Assembly (NCBI GenBank): GCA_028023455.1
Contig: JAQFVV010000030.1
Span: 6,340,501 to 6,404,500 of the forward strand
Direction of reading: 5' to 3'
Origin: Epiperipatus broadwayi
Taxonomy: Eukaryota > Onychophora > Udeonychophora > Euonychophora > Peripatidae
Length of the DNA: 64,000 nt
Shown here in pieces: positions 24,640 to 36,345 of the stretch. Both the position numbers and the translations under genes were made by a program. Numbering within the stretch: position 1 is the stretch's first letter; each line of letters opens with the position of its first letter. The notes under the pieces are model-generated. The model searched no databases. It saw nothing but the letters and a program-made list of their open reading frames with translations, and was not told the origin of the DNA.

Positions 24640-24760
24640 TAATCTGGGGATTGTAACAAGATCGAACCCATGGATTTTTTTCTTCAAGTTCTGTCCTGTG
24701 GATAGTTGAGCTACCCAGGACCTTCTCTGTATAAAAAGGTCTCTGCATGTCAGTGAATCC
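24640..24760 (-). repeat. tRNA-derived SINE-like head
   Basis: On the minus strand TGGGTAGCTCAACTATCCA resembles a tRNA D-arm / A-box, and GGGTTCGATCTTG, some 45 bases downstream, resembles a B-box. Spacing suits an RNA polymerase III internal promoter. An acceptor stem is not obvious and no TSD was found, so this is a tentative SINE relic rather than a tRNA gene. Confidence 0.4.
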
Positions 24761-27700
24761 AGTATATCTGGCCCACACCATGCCCAAACATATTTCTCTA
24801 AGTACTGCCCTAAAAAGGGAGTCTTAGCCTTCATTTCATCCAAAAGCACAACCTTTTTGTTATTTCTCCACTATCATGTCAGCACTACCACTTCTTAGGT
24901 TATTATTGTCTTTTTGCTTCATAACCTAATTTTAGTGTTGTAATATTAAAATTGCACTCTGCTCCAATATATATATATATATAAATTCTGAATATTACTA
25001 GCTACATTAATTAATAATGTTATATTAGTTTTGTTATACAATCCCACCATTGTAATTTGTTATTTCTTTATTTTAAGAGTATACATCTTGGGGAAAATAA
25101 AACCTTTGTCCTTCCAAATGTTAATTAAAAAGAATTGTCGATAAAATTTTATCTCACAACCAAATGTAACTTAAAATGCATTTTAATGTATTTTCACAAT
25201 GGCAAAGGTGTGAAAATAGTTTTTTTATATATGTAATGAATCTGAGAATGCTCCCTGAAATTATGATGGTAACCACGTTTCATATCCATAGGTAAAAGTG
25301 TTAATAGCAATGTTTTGTAATCTTTTATAATAAATGATTGGCATCTTAATACCATACCCACTAAAGTTGTATATTCATGTATATATATTATTTAGTCAAT
25401 AAAAGAGCATATGAGAAACATTAGTGTAAATTCCAGTATTGGTAGACCGCTCATTCACACACATACTAATGTATATAATCAATTTATCATATTATTAAAC
25501 TATTTTTATTGTTTAACTTATCTGAATTGTTCAAATTACCTTTTTGCCACTTCCACATGTCCAATCATGCATATGCCTTACTATCAAATTTATAAATGTG
25601 GTCCAAACCCTCGGTTAATAATTTAAATACATACCATGATTCCTAATTTATCTAATACCTATTTTAGTTAAGTCTTAGTGTAATTAATATGTAAGTCTCA
25701 TTGTCTTCTTCACTTTGCTAGTGGGCCAAACTTAGGAATAAATTCTTGTGTGTCATCATCATATGTTATTCATTAGGTGGTTGATCTAGGGCTTAGGGAA
25801 TGAATTCGGATCCAGGCTAGTCCCTGACCTAAATCTCAGACTTGACTGGGTTTGAAGTACTTTTTTGTGTTCCAGTTCATGTTATATGGATCAACATGTT
25901 TTGCCCGGTACAATACAAATAAATTATCAATGAAGATGTAATTTTAAACTTAGTTAATGATAAATTAGAAATTATGGACAAACAATAAAGTAATAACTTT
26001 TTCAGATGTAGAAATTTTTTTCCCCTTACTTTGTTAATGGTAATCACTATTTGTCTCAGCCTTATTGTTTTTCTTAGTTTTTCTATTTTCTGTCAAACTG
26101 AAGTTAATGTGAAAATTGTGCATCAAGTCAGATTTTTTAAAATATTGAATATGGTGGCACCTGATATAGTTGATATGGATATGTCTGAGAGGATATGTGA
26201 TCAGATGGATGTAGGATTATTCCAAAACTAATGTGGAGTCAAAAAATCAATAGACCTTAGTATCTTGAATATTCTGAATCAAGTTGTTAAATAAATCAAT
26301 TGCAGCAGTTTTTATTGATCAAGTAATTGAAGAAAACACTGGGTGCAGTTAGACTTAATTTAGATGTTAAAAAAACAGAAATAACAGTCCAACTGTGAAG
26401 AGAACCATGAGAAATAGTTTTAGTAGTCTGAAATAATATTTGTCTCACTATAAGTAAAAAAAGGGTTTTCTAAATGGATTTGAGGAATACCATGTGCTAA
26501 ATTTTGGCTAGAAGCTGGGTATCAATAAACCTCATCATGTAACCTGTTTATTAAAAAAAGGTAGAAGAAGAATAACCCTGAAGTAATCTGCAGTAAGTCT
26601 TGTCTCCATTCAAAATCATGATTGTCTCTTTCTGTGTGTTTGCCTAATATGAAAATAGTATATTGGTAAACATGGATAAATTTATTGTATGTATTAGCCT
26701 GATCTGTAAATTATAATATTAGAAAGAAGCAGAAATTTAACTTATGTGAAGCCTAAAAATATTCTATGGGTAAAAGTGGGTAAATTTGACTGTGAACATT
26801 ACCCTGGGAATATGTGTTAATGGAGACGCTTACAAAAAAAAAAACCATCATGGAAAAACCTGAAAACGACAACTACTACAGAAGGTCTCAAAAGAAAAAC
26901 AAAATCATGGTAATCTAAGGTATTGTCAGTCCATATTATATATTTATAGATAATTTTTAAAATAACTAATAATTAATGGTAGTGTGAATTTATAAAGTTT
27001 CTATTTTTGTATTATTTTCTGCTAACAATATTCAAATATCCATATACTATCTAATATTAAATGATAAGTTGGGCCATTAACTGAAAGAAAAATTTCTCGT
27101 CTAATTAAAATTTGAAAATATTTCCAAGTTTATTTGAACTGGATCGAAACCTATGTAGAGCATAACAGAAACTACTATTGTTACAAAAGACGCTTAGAAA
27201 ATATTTATCTAAAAATATGTATATTTACTTGTGAAAATTGAAAATTCAAACATAATTGGAAGAAAAAGCCTTATTAATACCTTCAGTTATTTGCCTAATT
27301 ATTATATATAGATATAATGAAACACTTCTGTGCGATCTATAGATGCCAAATATCTTGCATTCATAACTTTGACATTACTTATTTTACATAAATGAATTAA
27401 TGATTATTATTATTTATTTATTGGGTTAAAGATTACCTTATCATTCCTAAACCAGATATAAACTTTAAATCTACTTAAATATTAATACACGTGCCCCCCC
27501 CCCCCTTAATTTGTTTTTAATTATATGTTTCACAAATTTGTGGATGGATATACGTTTTAAATACCGATATATATAAAACTTTAATATGTAAATTCCAATT
27601 TTGATATTATATAAATCTTCAAACAGAAGGACACACTGTTACATAAAAAAGAAAATGAAGTATAATTTTTATACCTAAAATCCATGAAAATAAAAGTAGG

Positions 27701-27905
27701 AGTTACAAGAAAACAAAAAATAAACTTCTTGACTGTAATTCTTATACTATAATTGAAAGAAAAAAACTAACGTATGATTTATCTCCAGAAAATAAAGATA
27801 TTTTTGTTGAAAGTTTTGCTTAAATAACTTAAATGACTACCCGTCTTTATATTATCATCCAATTTCTAATAAATTTGTAAAGCCTAGCATGAAAGAAATG
27901 ACTAT
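24761..27905. other. AT-rich DNA, nothing recognised
   Basis: No gene, terminal repeat or tRNA-like fold was recognised. A run of C residues lies at about 27494-27506, and short (TA)n runs are scattered. Short frames (25411-25626, 26031-26231) show no domain and are not supported. Confidence 0.5.
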
Positions 27906-27913
27906 ATATATAT

Positions 27914-28373
27914 CAGGAGTGTCCAACAAGTCGATCGTGATCCACCGGTCCATCGCAAAGCCATTTTTGGTCGACCGCGAGGCCAATCTGGCAACAGCTG
28001 TCGGGTAACGAGTGAAACAAATTAAGTCAAGATTTTTAAATTTTTTTTTGTTTTTGTTCTAATTTTTTTTTCCAATTCTAGATAGGTGAAGTCCATTAAG
28101 CCGTATCATTATTGAAAATAATATTTTTAATCTTGATTTAATGTAGCTAATTTGAATTAATAAATATTGTTAATAATTACTCATGTTGCTTTAATTCCCC
28201 CGGACATGAGTTTTTTGGCCCGTTAAATAATTGTTATTTTTTACTAGGTAGATATATAAAAATAGTATGTATTTCATCTCTCCACTTAGACTACGCCTAT
28301 GACAACAAGTCGATCGCAACACATTTTCAAAATAAAAAGTAGATCTTATAAACACAAAAGTTGGCCACCCTTG
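27914..28373. mobile_element. Non-autonomous hAT element (MITE), 460 bp
   Basis: The left end CAGGAGTGTCCAAC and the reverse complement of the right end, CAAGGGTGGCCAAC, match at 11 of 14 positions and have the CAG/CAA-GTG-CCAAC form common in hAT terminal inverted repeats. ATATATAT flanks both sides (27906-27913, 28374-28381), the expected 8-bp TSD, though in AT-repeat context this is weak on its own. A subterminal word AAGTCGATCG appears near both ends. No transposase is encoded. Confidence 0.7.
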
Positions 28374-28381
28374 ATATATAT

Positions 28382-29615
28382 GTATAAACATTGTTTCTTT
28401 ATTTTTTAAAAAAAAAGACCTCCAGGTTGAAAGATTTTAATAGAGCTGTAGAAACCATAGTAATAATATATATACAGTATATACACACACACACACATTC
28501 ATTATATCAAATGTAAAAGCTATTAAAATAACATTCTAGAATAAAATTTTAACTTTTTAAGAAACCCTACAGTAGTAAGTAATGAAGAAAGTAATTAGCA
28601 GATAAATTTAATTGGCGTACTGACGGTAATTAATTCATTCCTCATGTGCCGACTCTTATAAATGTTAAATAACAAATCAAAAGAAAAAATGCAAACTTTT
28701 AAATAAGTTGAATTGCACAACATCGTCCTTGTATTATATTTTAGTAAAACTGACTTCTTGAAAGAAGGCGGTTTGACTAAAGTAGTAAAAGATTTTAGTT
28801 CAGAATTATTAAACAATTTTAAATGTTGCTGGCGTCATTGCAACAATCTACACTAATAGTCAAAATATTTATAATAATGTGATCAAAAGTGATTAATAAA
28901 TTCTAGCCTTTATGAACCTTGACAGTAGATAGTATATTAAAACAGTCATCAATTAATATGATTAAGCACTAATAGTTAGACAAGATTTCATTATAATCAA
29001 TTCGGATTATATCGATTGAAATTAGATTGGTATTAAGCGATTTAATTTTTCTTCGTTTCATATTTAATTATTTTGATTTGTTAGTCAATGCAGAATCTTA
29101 TAAATAGAATTATTTTTAGATATATATTTTCTTAGAGTGTTAAGGCACAATTAAAGAGAATTTTTAATTTAATTTCGGCTAATGATTTAATTGCGATTTG
29201 AACGAAAGTTGAGATTCTTTCATGCCTGCTATTGTTAATACAAAAGCGTCAATGTCTTGAGTGGATTTCTCTTGCTATCATTTAGATAAAATAGTGTTTC
29301 AATTAATAGAGATACTTGTAACGGAAACAGACTGCAAATCATTGTCATGTGACTTTTCTGGTAATCATTTTATCCGATGCAAAATTTGGAAAAGATTAGA
29401 TTAAGGAGAATTATTAAGAGGACTTTCTATTTGATATGTTTATAAAAAAAATTTATGGTCCGAAGCTTTTCCACACTATTATATTTATCCACTTTTTCAG
29501 TTTATTTATTCTACAAATGTCATTGCCTATATTGATGATTTACTAAAAATAGTTTGTTTCTTTTTAGTCCAACAAATGGAATAGTTAATATAAAGTATAT
29601 TTTTATTGTTGGTTT
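28382..29615. other. AT-rich DNA between two hAT elements
   Basis: An (AC)n microsatellite lies at about 28481-28497. No coding or repeat signature otherwise. Confidence 0.5.
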
Positions 29616-29847
29616 CTTTAGATCAGTGTTTCCCAACCTGTGGTAGCGAGTTGCTGGTTGGTGGTACACGAAAAATAATCAATAATGGCGGACATAAAAA
29701 ATAAATAAATTAAATAATAAAAATATAGAAACGTTTTTTCCTATAATTCATAAAAATTATTTTAATTAATAATATTATACAGTAAAGTTGTTAATATGTA
29801 CAGTCGTGTTAATGATAAAAGGAAAGTATGATTAAGAAATTAGATTT

Positions 29848-30345
29848 TTGGAAACAGTAATATATACAAGTATCGAAAACAATCAACTGGAAGTATTCGA
29901 AACTCTACATATTTTTTTGTTTGAAAATAAAGTTAGTCTGTCTCAAGATATACGAGAAAATATAATAGTACATTTAACAGGATTAAAAACGTCTTTCATG
30001 AAATATTTTCCAAAACCCGAAAACACAAATGATAATTGGATTTCAAACCCCTTCTATGCAGAAAATTTAGAAAAAGCTACATCATTATCAATAAAGGATA
30101 AAGAAAATTTAATAGAATTATCATGTGACAGAACTTTACAAGTGGAATTCAAACGATACAATCTAATTAATTATTGGTTAAACATTAAAGAATATGAACA
30201 ACTTTCTGAGAAAGCTCTTAAATTATTATTACCATTTACTAGTATGGAATTAGTAGGAAGAGCTTTTTCTTCATATATTTTTTTAAAAAATAAGTATCGA
30301 AACAGATTGAACGCAGCTGTAGACTTAAGACCTCGTATCTTTTGA
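29848..30345 (+). pseudogene. hAT transposase C-terminal (dimerisation) fragment
   Basis: About 165 codons are open. The last third carries the hATC signature: a W-L-x-I-K-E-Y segment, ALKLLLPF, then GRAFSSYIFLKNKYRNRL and a final DLRP. This is the C-terminal dimerisation region of the ZBED5/SCAND3-like branch of hAT transposases. Just upstream a different frame reads KKLDFWKQ, the usual preceding segment, so a frameshift separates them. The frame has no ATG at its start and opens after a stop at 29833. The BED zinc finger and the DDE catalytic residues are missing. It is a fossil within the transposon 29624-31179. Confidence 0.8.
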
Positions 30346-30486
30346 ACCACAAAGATCTCATTAAATTTATTTTATAAAAATATTTGATTATGATATGAAA
30401 ATATACTAATTGTTTTTTTTATAATTTTGTGTTTTTATTAAAACCATTTATTAGTAAACGAAATATGACAAAATAGTAGATAAATA

Positions 30487-30816
30487 ATGAGTTGGATCAA
30501 GGCAAATCAATCTAAATTATTTAAATTGAAAGAATGTACCAGAAAAGGATCATACCCAGAAATTAGACTCTCATTAAGTCTTGATCATCTATTGTGGATT
30601 ACTAGATGTAAGCTAGTATTTAATCATCAAAATTTTAATCCTATTAATTTCATGCTGAACAATATAAAGAAAATAAGAACAAGAGATAGCCTGATAACCT
30701 CTGAGGTTATTTTTACCATGACTTGGGACATGCTGGATTTATCCTCCCATGGCCCAACCAATAGCAAGATGTTCCAAAAAAGAGAAAACAGACTCAAATT
30801 CGGGAAAACCAAATGA
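30487..30816 (+). pseudogene. LINE ORF2 extreme C-terminus, nested in the hAT element
   Basis: The 109-residue frame contains EIRLSLSLDHLLWITRCK followed by a KKIRTRDSL segment and W-D-M-L. The same order of motifs occurs at the C-termini of the minus-strand LINE fragments at 31538-31939 and 57252-58271, which also share an upstream zinc finger. Only the part after that zinc finger remains here. A 3' tail with ATAAATTATTTTGGAAAAAA ends at about 30903. The insertion boundaries and TSD are not resolved. It post-dates the hAT insertion or its deletion. Confidence 0.65.
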
Positions 30817-31346
30817 AGGAATGAGAAAACACTTTGAACAAAATATGTACCAAATAATCTCTAATGTAATAATGTAATCTTTAATAAATTATTTTGGAAA
30901 AAATAGGAAACTTTGAACAAACACATAAATATGTTACAGTGAGTTTATAATTTCAGTGAGTTTATAATATGGCATGACGTTTAGGTGTGTTTCAATGTAA
31001 TTTGTCCCATTATGAGATGTGAATACATACATGGTCACCCTATAATATTTATAATGCAAATAAAATAACACACTCGTAATAACAAATTTCATGAAATACA
31101 ATCATTTTCACGAAGTGGTACAATTTAACGTGATGTACTACCAAGTGATACGCGAGTCAAAAAAGGTTGGGAAACGCTGCTTTAGATGAATGTTAACCCT
31201 GTTGGAGTAACTTAGTTTGAGAATGCTGGCTTGAATATATGATTGAGGCTTTAAAGTTTGATGCTGGCTAAAATTAAAAACTGTTATAAGAAGACATTAT
31301 TATTTCATTGCAAAATAAACTGTTTTAATTTTGATTAGTTTTAAAG

Positions 31347-32090
31347 TTTTTTTTTTTTCAGTGATGAGATGTTTATTCATCAAAAAAAAAAAAAAAACAG
31401 ATACAGTGAAACAAATGAAATTTCAGGAGCAAAATGGTAAGAGGGGAAGGATACATGTAAAGAGGGAATGGGGAGTGGAGAGAGGAAATGGTGTGTAGTT
31501 CAGGCTGGTTAAAAATGCATGTCTTTGTGATTGAGTCCTATGACAGAGGCTGAGAGGATGGGAGTTGGAGGATTGCCCAAGTGTCTGTGAGGAGTGGAGG
31601 TGGGACTAGTTTGGTATCTCGGGTTTTGAGAGTGCGAATTAGGTCCAAGAGCTTTTGATTGACTGAATGTACTCTCTGGTCAAGGATAATGGCACATTGA
31701 AGCAACCAGAGAGCATAGATGAGAAAAATTGATAGTCTAATAGCTGCAAAGACCCCTGTTTCTATGGATTCTTGGAGGTTGAAGATTGTATTTTGGTGCG
31801 AGGAAAGGCAGGATTTGATGACATTTCTTATGCCAAGCAGAAAAGGACATTTAAGGAGGAAGTGCTGGAGGGTTTCATTGTCAGTTTTACAGAGCTGGCA
31901 TATGGGAGAGATCTTGGTGAAACCCCTATGGTTGACCAAAAATTGATTCGTGGGAAGGGAGTGAAGATTGATTTTGAGAAGGAAATCAAGGAATTTTGCT
32001 TCAAGGGATCACCTTTTGAATTTGCAGATTAATTGGGCATTGGTAAGTCTGAGGAAGGTAGGGGACACAATGGATTTAATGAGACTTCAA
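31347..32090 (-). mobile_element. 5'-truncated LINE tail with poly(A)
   Basis: On the minus strand the coding tail (31538 to about 32003) is followed by a 3' UTR, an AATAAA signal (about 31370) and a terminal A-run (T-run 31347-31360 on the plus strand), as expected for a retrotransposed LINE. A second A-tract lies within the UTR (31381-31396). Homology ends near 32090 without a clear TSD. Confidence 0.65.
31538..31939 (-). pseudogene. LINE ORF2 C-terminal zinc-finger domain fragment
   Basis: The 133-residue frame shows CX2CX8HX4C (C14, C17, H26, C31), the reverse-transcriptase-associated zinc-binding motif. It is followed by AIRLSIFLIYALWLLQC and LIRTLKTRDTKLV. The frame remains open upstream to about 32003 without an ATG and resembles the same region of the 57252-58271 ORF (x-LP/MPTN-x-F before the zinc finger). 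Reverse transcriptase is absent. The resemblance of three tails in one window suggests one LINE clade with several divergent families. Confidence 0.75.
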
Positions 32091-32470
32091 ATGCAATTTA
32101 ATTAGGTTAAATTAATTAGATATATTTCTTTTTATCTATTGTCTACCTTCAGAAATTATAGTGAGACAATTAGAACAAAAAACTCATTACATCATATTAA
32201 CATTTTGAGTATAGAAGAATATTTAAATTATTATTCATTAACAATTTAATTACAAACAAAGAAAAGAAGTCAAACAGTACTCTAAAAAAAGTAAAGAGTT
32301 ACATTATTATATTTACAAAAATATTGGAAGTGAATAACCTGTTTAAAAAACAAGATAAGTAATGTTTAATGACTATTATAGAAATTGACAAGTCGAGTAA
32401 TTTTTTTTAAAAAACACACTGAATTTTGAAAATAATTATTACTTTTGATTTGTTGAGTAATTTATTGGAG
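32091..32470. other. AT-rich spacer
   Basis: Nothing recognised between the LINE tail and the next family A element. Confidence 0.5.
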
Positions 32471-32481
32471 TAATGTCGATT

Positions 32482-32804
32482 TAAACCATCAAACATCACA
32501 TGATCACCATTCTTTATTCTTACAGAAGCTGTTTACACACAGGCAAAACTATCCATATAGTAGCACCACTCAAGGCAAGCCAGAGTAATCAATGAATGCA
32601 GGAAGGCTGTATTAGATCCTCAGATCTAGATGCAGTGCTCTCAGATCCAAATCTCCTTACTGATGAAAGCCCAAAGCTAGAAACTAGCCTGGGGATATTG
32701 GATGAGTAGGCACTAGATAAAGATTTTATGCACTAACCTTTCTACATCCATTGATTACTCTGGCTTACACTTAGTGGTGCTACTATATGGAGAGTGCCTG
32801 CGAA
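32482..32804 (+). mobile_element. Retrozyme-like element, family A
   Basis: Flanks TAATGTCGATT (32471-32481) and TAATGTTGATT (32805-32815) match at 10 of 11 positions and are read as a TSD. The first 130 bases are minus-strand family A (ACATCACATGATCACCAT, then GGCAAAACT). At about 32609 the sequence switches to the plus strand and carries the ribozyme and the 3' block. Confidence 0.7.
32645..32703 (+). ncRNA. Hammerhead ribozyme motif, family A (cleavage triplet mutated)
   Basis: CTGATGA (32660-32666) is followed by stem II AGC - CCAAA - GCT, GAAA, C-TA-G and CC where TC is expected, then TGGGG. Stem II has AGC/GCT where other copies have GGC/GCC, a compensatory change. The missing U of the cleavage triplet suggests an inactive copy. 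Confidence 0.68.
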
Positions 32805-32999
32805 TAATGTTGATTCCAATAAATTATTCAATAGATCATAAATAATTAATATTTTTAAAAATCAATGTGCTTTTTTTTATTAAAAAATTACTAAAACTAT
32901 TTTGAGTTCTAATTTTTCTCTCGGAACTTTTTCCATCATTGTGTTTTCAAATGGGGTTCATAACTTTATAGTTAGATAAAAAGGTTCTTAAAGATGCAT

Positions 33000-33545
33000 G
33001 CTAGAAGGATGCATTCAATCCAAAGATCTAGATGAATTGCTCTCACATCCAAGGTTATTCCCCATTATTCTTTAGGTAGAATTGGTATTTCACCATGAGA
33101 ACATCACATGATCATATTTTCTTATATTTACATAAGCTATTAAAACAATAGCAAATTTTTCAATATAATACTGTCACCTCGTGCAAGCTATAGTAATCAG
33201 TAGATGCTAGAAGGTTGTGTTTTTTAATCCCTATCTAGTGCCTTCCCATCCAACACCCCTAAACTAGAATCTAAAAAATGTGGCTTTCATCAGTGAGAAG
33301 TGTGGAATCTGTAAGCAATGTACTTGGATCTTTGGATATAATATGTTTATCCAGCATTCGTGTTGTATCTGTTTGGTTAACTATAAAGCTAACAGCCTAA
33401 AATGAAAACACAATAATGTTTTTAATTCAAGATAATTTACTTGTATGGTCATACATCACATGATCATATCTCTTATACTAGCACATAATTGTTGATTACT
33501 CTGGTTGGCACAGGGTGGCACTACTGTATGGAGAGTTTTGCCTTG
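33000..33545 (-). mobile_element. Retrozyme-like element, family A, old diverged copy
   Basis: Family A blocks are recognisable but heavily mutated. A short plus-strand piece (about 33000-33055) is followed by minus-strand sequence with a decayed ribozyme (about 33247-33300). A plus-strand terminal block GGCACAGGGTGGCACTACTG (about 33510) closes it. More than one monomer end is present. TSD not resolved. Confidence 0.6.
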
Positions 33546-33654
33546 CTTATAGTCATACACACCTGAATTCAGTCTATATATTTTATTGTTTTTGTTTTTT
33601 TTTAAAAAAAACCTTTCAATAAAATGTGACATAAAGTTCTTCAAATAAATAAGA

Positions 33655-33885
33655 CAGGAAATCAAAATTGATATTATAAGGTAAGCTGAGCTTTGGTTGT
33701 ATATATGTATGGAGATGATAATCTGGACCAACTGACGAGTGCTGGTTTAGCATGAAATATGCATATTGGTGATTACTTATCTTTTTGACATGTGTGTGAT
33801 CAAGTGTATCAGCAGTACGAGATGCATGGATGGTTGAGGGTTATGTGAAAGTCTGAGTTCAAACCCCCTATATATAACATTAATA
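33655..33885 (+). mobile_element. Retrozyme-like element, family B, 5'-truncated copy
   Basis: This carries the last 200 or so bases of a family B monomer, ending CCCCCTATATATAACAT like the 1.7-2.9 kb element. It contains the best preserved family B ribozyme of the window. No inverted part or TSD was identified. It lies only 110 bases from a family A copy. Confidence 0.7.
33727..33770 (+). ncRNA. Hammerhead ribozyme, family B (intact core)
   Basis: Stem I ACCAA (33727-33731) pairs with TTGGT (33766-33770). The core is CTGACGA (33732-33738); position 7 may be any base. Stem II GTGCT - GGTTT - AGCAT is 5 bp with a G-U closing pair. GAAA is at 33754-33757. Stem III is A-U and U-A around the loop ATGC, and the cleavage triplet ATA ends at 33765. 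Outside the core, AATC and GATT could extend stem I across a bulge. All invariant residues are present. Confidence 0.75.
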
Positions 33886-34735
33886 AGAAAAATGTTAGGT
33901 AAAACGTCTTCATGTTAGTTTGAAGAATATATGCATATGGATAGATATATACTTGACATTGCTAATCCTTTTTCCTTTTTTACAGAAATTATTATGGAAA
34001 TTATTCTATAAACTTATAAGTCTTCATTTTTCTAAAAATAGTTGCCATATTTTTTTAAATATTCCTATGCTGTTGTTATAATACATGTAATACTATTTTA
34101 TTTCAATAACACAATATTTTATTCAGAAGTTTAGTAGATACTTTTTTATTTTCTGAATTTTTTTTTAACACTCTTTTTTTTCTCTACTAGATTGCTTTAC
34201 CTTAACATTCAAGATTCTAAAGATCCAGGTTTGATTTCCATGCTCAGGCCAGCCAGCATCATCTGAAGAAGAGAGAAGAAGAATGCTGTTGGAAGTGTGT
34301 ATATACTAACCTGTGTGCTATTATTAACAGGTGAATGTAATAAGAAAATTTAAATAAAGTTTAAAAAAAATTTATGAAGACATGACTTAAATCCAAAATT
34401 CTCAGTAGACAAGTTGTTATGATTTAGTAAAGATCTCATATGAAACTGAAAGAAAATTGATAGGTCTGTAATTTGGATTTTTATATATATATTTTTTTTC
34501 ATTTCTTTCAAAATAAAATATCACCAGTATATATATTTTTAAAAATTAGAATTTATTAGTTAAGTAGAAATACAAATTTAATACAATATGTTTCTTTGGT
34601 CATTAAGCATTGCTATCCATGGTTTATCTTATGCTTAATACTCCCACAATACCTGGTTAAGCTTGAAGCTACAAAGGATTGTTCATACTTGAGAGTTCTT
34701 GGATTTTTGGGGGATGGAATATTTAGAATTCTATA
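33886..34735. other. AT-rich DNA, nothing firm
   Basis: A B-box-like GGTTTGATTTCC at about 34231 suggests a possible tRNA-derived SINE but no fold or TSD could be shown. The rest is AT-rich. Confidence 0.4.
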
Positions 34736-35340
34736 ATTGCCCTCCAGAATCGATGTTTAGATTATCATCATTGATTTCATTGGCTTGAAGTTGTTTTATT
34801 GTAATGCCTGTCATGATTGATAGGTTGTTTTCATTCAAATCTGAAAACTCCATTGGATGGGCTTCATTGTCAGGGGATCAGGAATCACCCCCTTCTGTTG
34901 ATTAACAATGTTTTTTTTCCATTTTTTGTCCTTTTTATTTCTTGGTTTTGTTAGATTTTGATTTAAAGTGATAGGTTTAATTTGATTATGATTAGCATCT
35001 GAAGATGATGCACCTTATTATCATCCTGCTGAGAATTACTTGCGTCTATTGTTTTCCTTTTTATGGCTTTAGTTCTGTGGACAATTGAATGATGATTTTC
35101 TTCCATTGAATTATGGTTTATTTGTATTGCTTCTATTTCACCAGTTACCTTGCCATCAGGGGACTTAACATCTAATGTAAGGTTTCCCCCTGTTGTCTCC
35201 TTTTGAGCATCACATTTCCAAACCTGATCTACCTGAATGGGATAAGGAGGCTTTTCTTTGTTGAGTTCTTCTCCTTTCCACAAGTTGCATTTGTGATTTT
35301 TCCTGTTGATGTTTTTGGATTTTTCACAAATACATGTCTG
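34735..35340 (-). pseudogene. Unrecognised ORF remnant, charged protein, at least two frameshifts
   Basis: A minus-strand frame (34963-35355) can be followed through apparent frameshifts near 35000 and 34880 to a stop near 34738. The product is rich in K, E, N, Q and D, with a few cysteines and a histidine near its start (CICEKSKN and later RKNHKC). It has no reverse transcriptase or endonuclease motif and I do not recognise it. A LINE ORF1 or gag-like nucleic-acid-binding protein is possible. The sequence immediately upstream on the same strand belongs to a decayed RTE element, so the start codon of the frame lies in foreign sequence. Confidence 0.35.
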
Positions 35341-36345
35341 AGACATCTTTATCATTTACATATTTTGTAAGTAGTTTTACCAACATTTTTTGTTTCAACC
35401 AATATTTTTTTATTATAAGTTTCTTCACCTACTTTTTTTAAAAGCTCCAGAAAATGGTACAAATATGAGCTTTTATACTCCACATCTTTATTTAAATTAC
35501 TGTACTTGAATTTTCAAAAGACGTTGGCATATTAGAAAGAACTAAATTATATTTTGTGTCTTTTTATTACTATAAAGCTTTTAAAAGTTCTTTCACACAT
35601 TTCATAATGATTTTTTTTTTAAATAATAGTTTCCTTTTTTTTCTCTTATAATTGGAACAACATTCTTTCTAATACGAAGATGTTTTACATTTTTGAGATT
35701 TTTGATCTCTTTTGAAACCTTCTTTGCCATTTTACTATTATATTTTTTTCATCATTAACATGTTTTTATCATTTTACAATTTTTCAAACATTCAAAAGTC
35801 ACTTAAAAATATTTTCATATTTTTTGTTTTTACTTATTGCTTTGGTTAAAAATTTTGGATGAATTATAATACCTAATTTAAATTTTCAAAAGCTGTTAAT
35901 ATTTTTAAATAATTTGAAATGATTCTAAAGGTTAGAAATATGAAGTGTTAACAATAATCTATTTTTTTTGTATCTATAATTGGATGTTTCTATGCTAAAA
36001 AATAGTTTTGTAATATACAGTTCTTTTCTGAAAACTCCACAAGCTCATTTCTATCTCCATATCCGAATTTACTCTCAGCATTTTTATTTTTTAATCATTC
36101 TTTTATTCCAACATTATTCTTACATAATAATTTTAAAATATGTTTTGGGCTGATCAAAACATTTTGTACATTAAATTAAAAATCGTATAGGTATATATGT
36201 GGGTATTGTAACCAAAATGATACCCTATTGAAACTTAAACCTGAAATATCTTCATTTGATATTTTTATATTAAGTTGGGTATCTAATTTTGCCACTCTAT
36301 CTGTTGTATCTATCATCAATCTTCATAATATTGATTTTCCATATT
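35335..36345 (-). pseudogene. Decayed RTE-type retrotransposon fragment
   Basis: In scattered minus-strand frames the sequence follows the order of the RTE protein encoded at 47522-50349. Seen in turn are TDRVAKLDTQLN (about 36290), FGYGDRNELVEFSEKN (about 36050), a KNLKNVKHLRIRKN segment (about 35700), and LVKLLTKYVNDKDVSD (about 35370). It thus spans the C-terminal part of the endonuclease and the linker up to the start of the reverse transcriptase. Many stops and indels are present and it ends abruptly near 35335. Much older than the 47.5 kb copy. Confidence 0.7.

Larger units (their letters stand above)
29624..31179 (+). mobile_element. hAT transposon, internally deleted, with nested LINE tail
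   Basis: Terminal inverted repeats CAGTGTTTCCCAACCT (29624-29639) and its partner ending at 31179 differ at one position, and the perfect 8-bp TSD CTTTAGAT lies at 29616-29623 and 31180-31187. Both the terminal motif and the 8-bp TSD are diagnostic of hAT. Inside are the C-terminal part of a transposase and, after it, a fragment of a LINE. The DDE catalytic core is absent, so the copy cannot move itself. A 15-bp direct repeat CAGTGAGTTTATAAT occurs twice at about 30937-30968. Confidence 0.9.

Noticed and set aside
34225-34345. B-box-like GGTTTGATTTCC as a SINE
   Set aside because: No A-box at the right distance, no acceptor pairing and no TSD.
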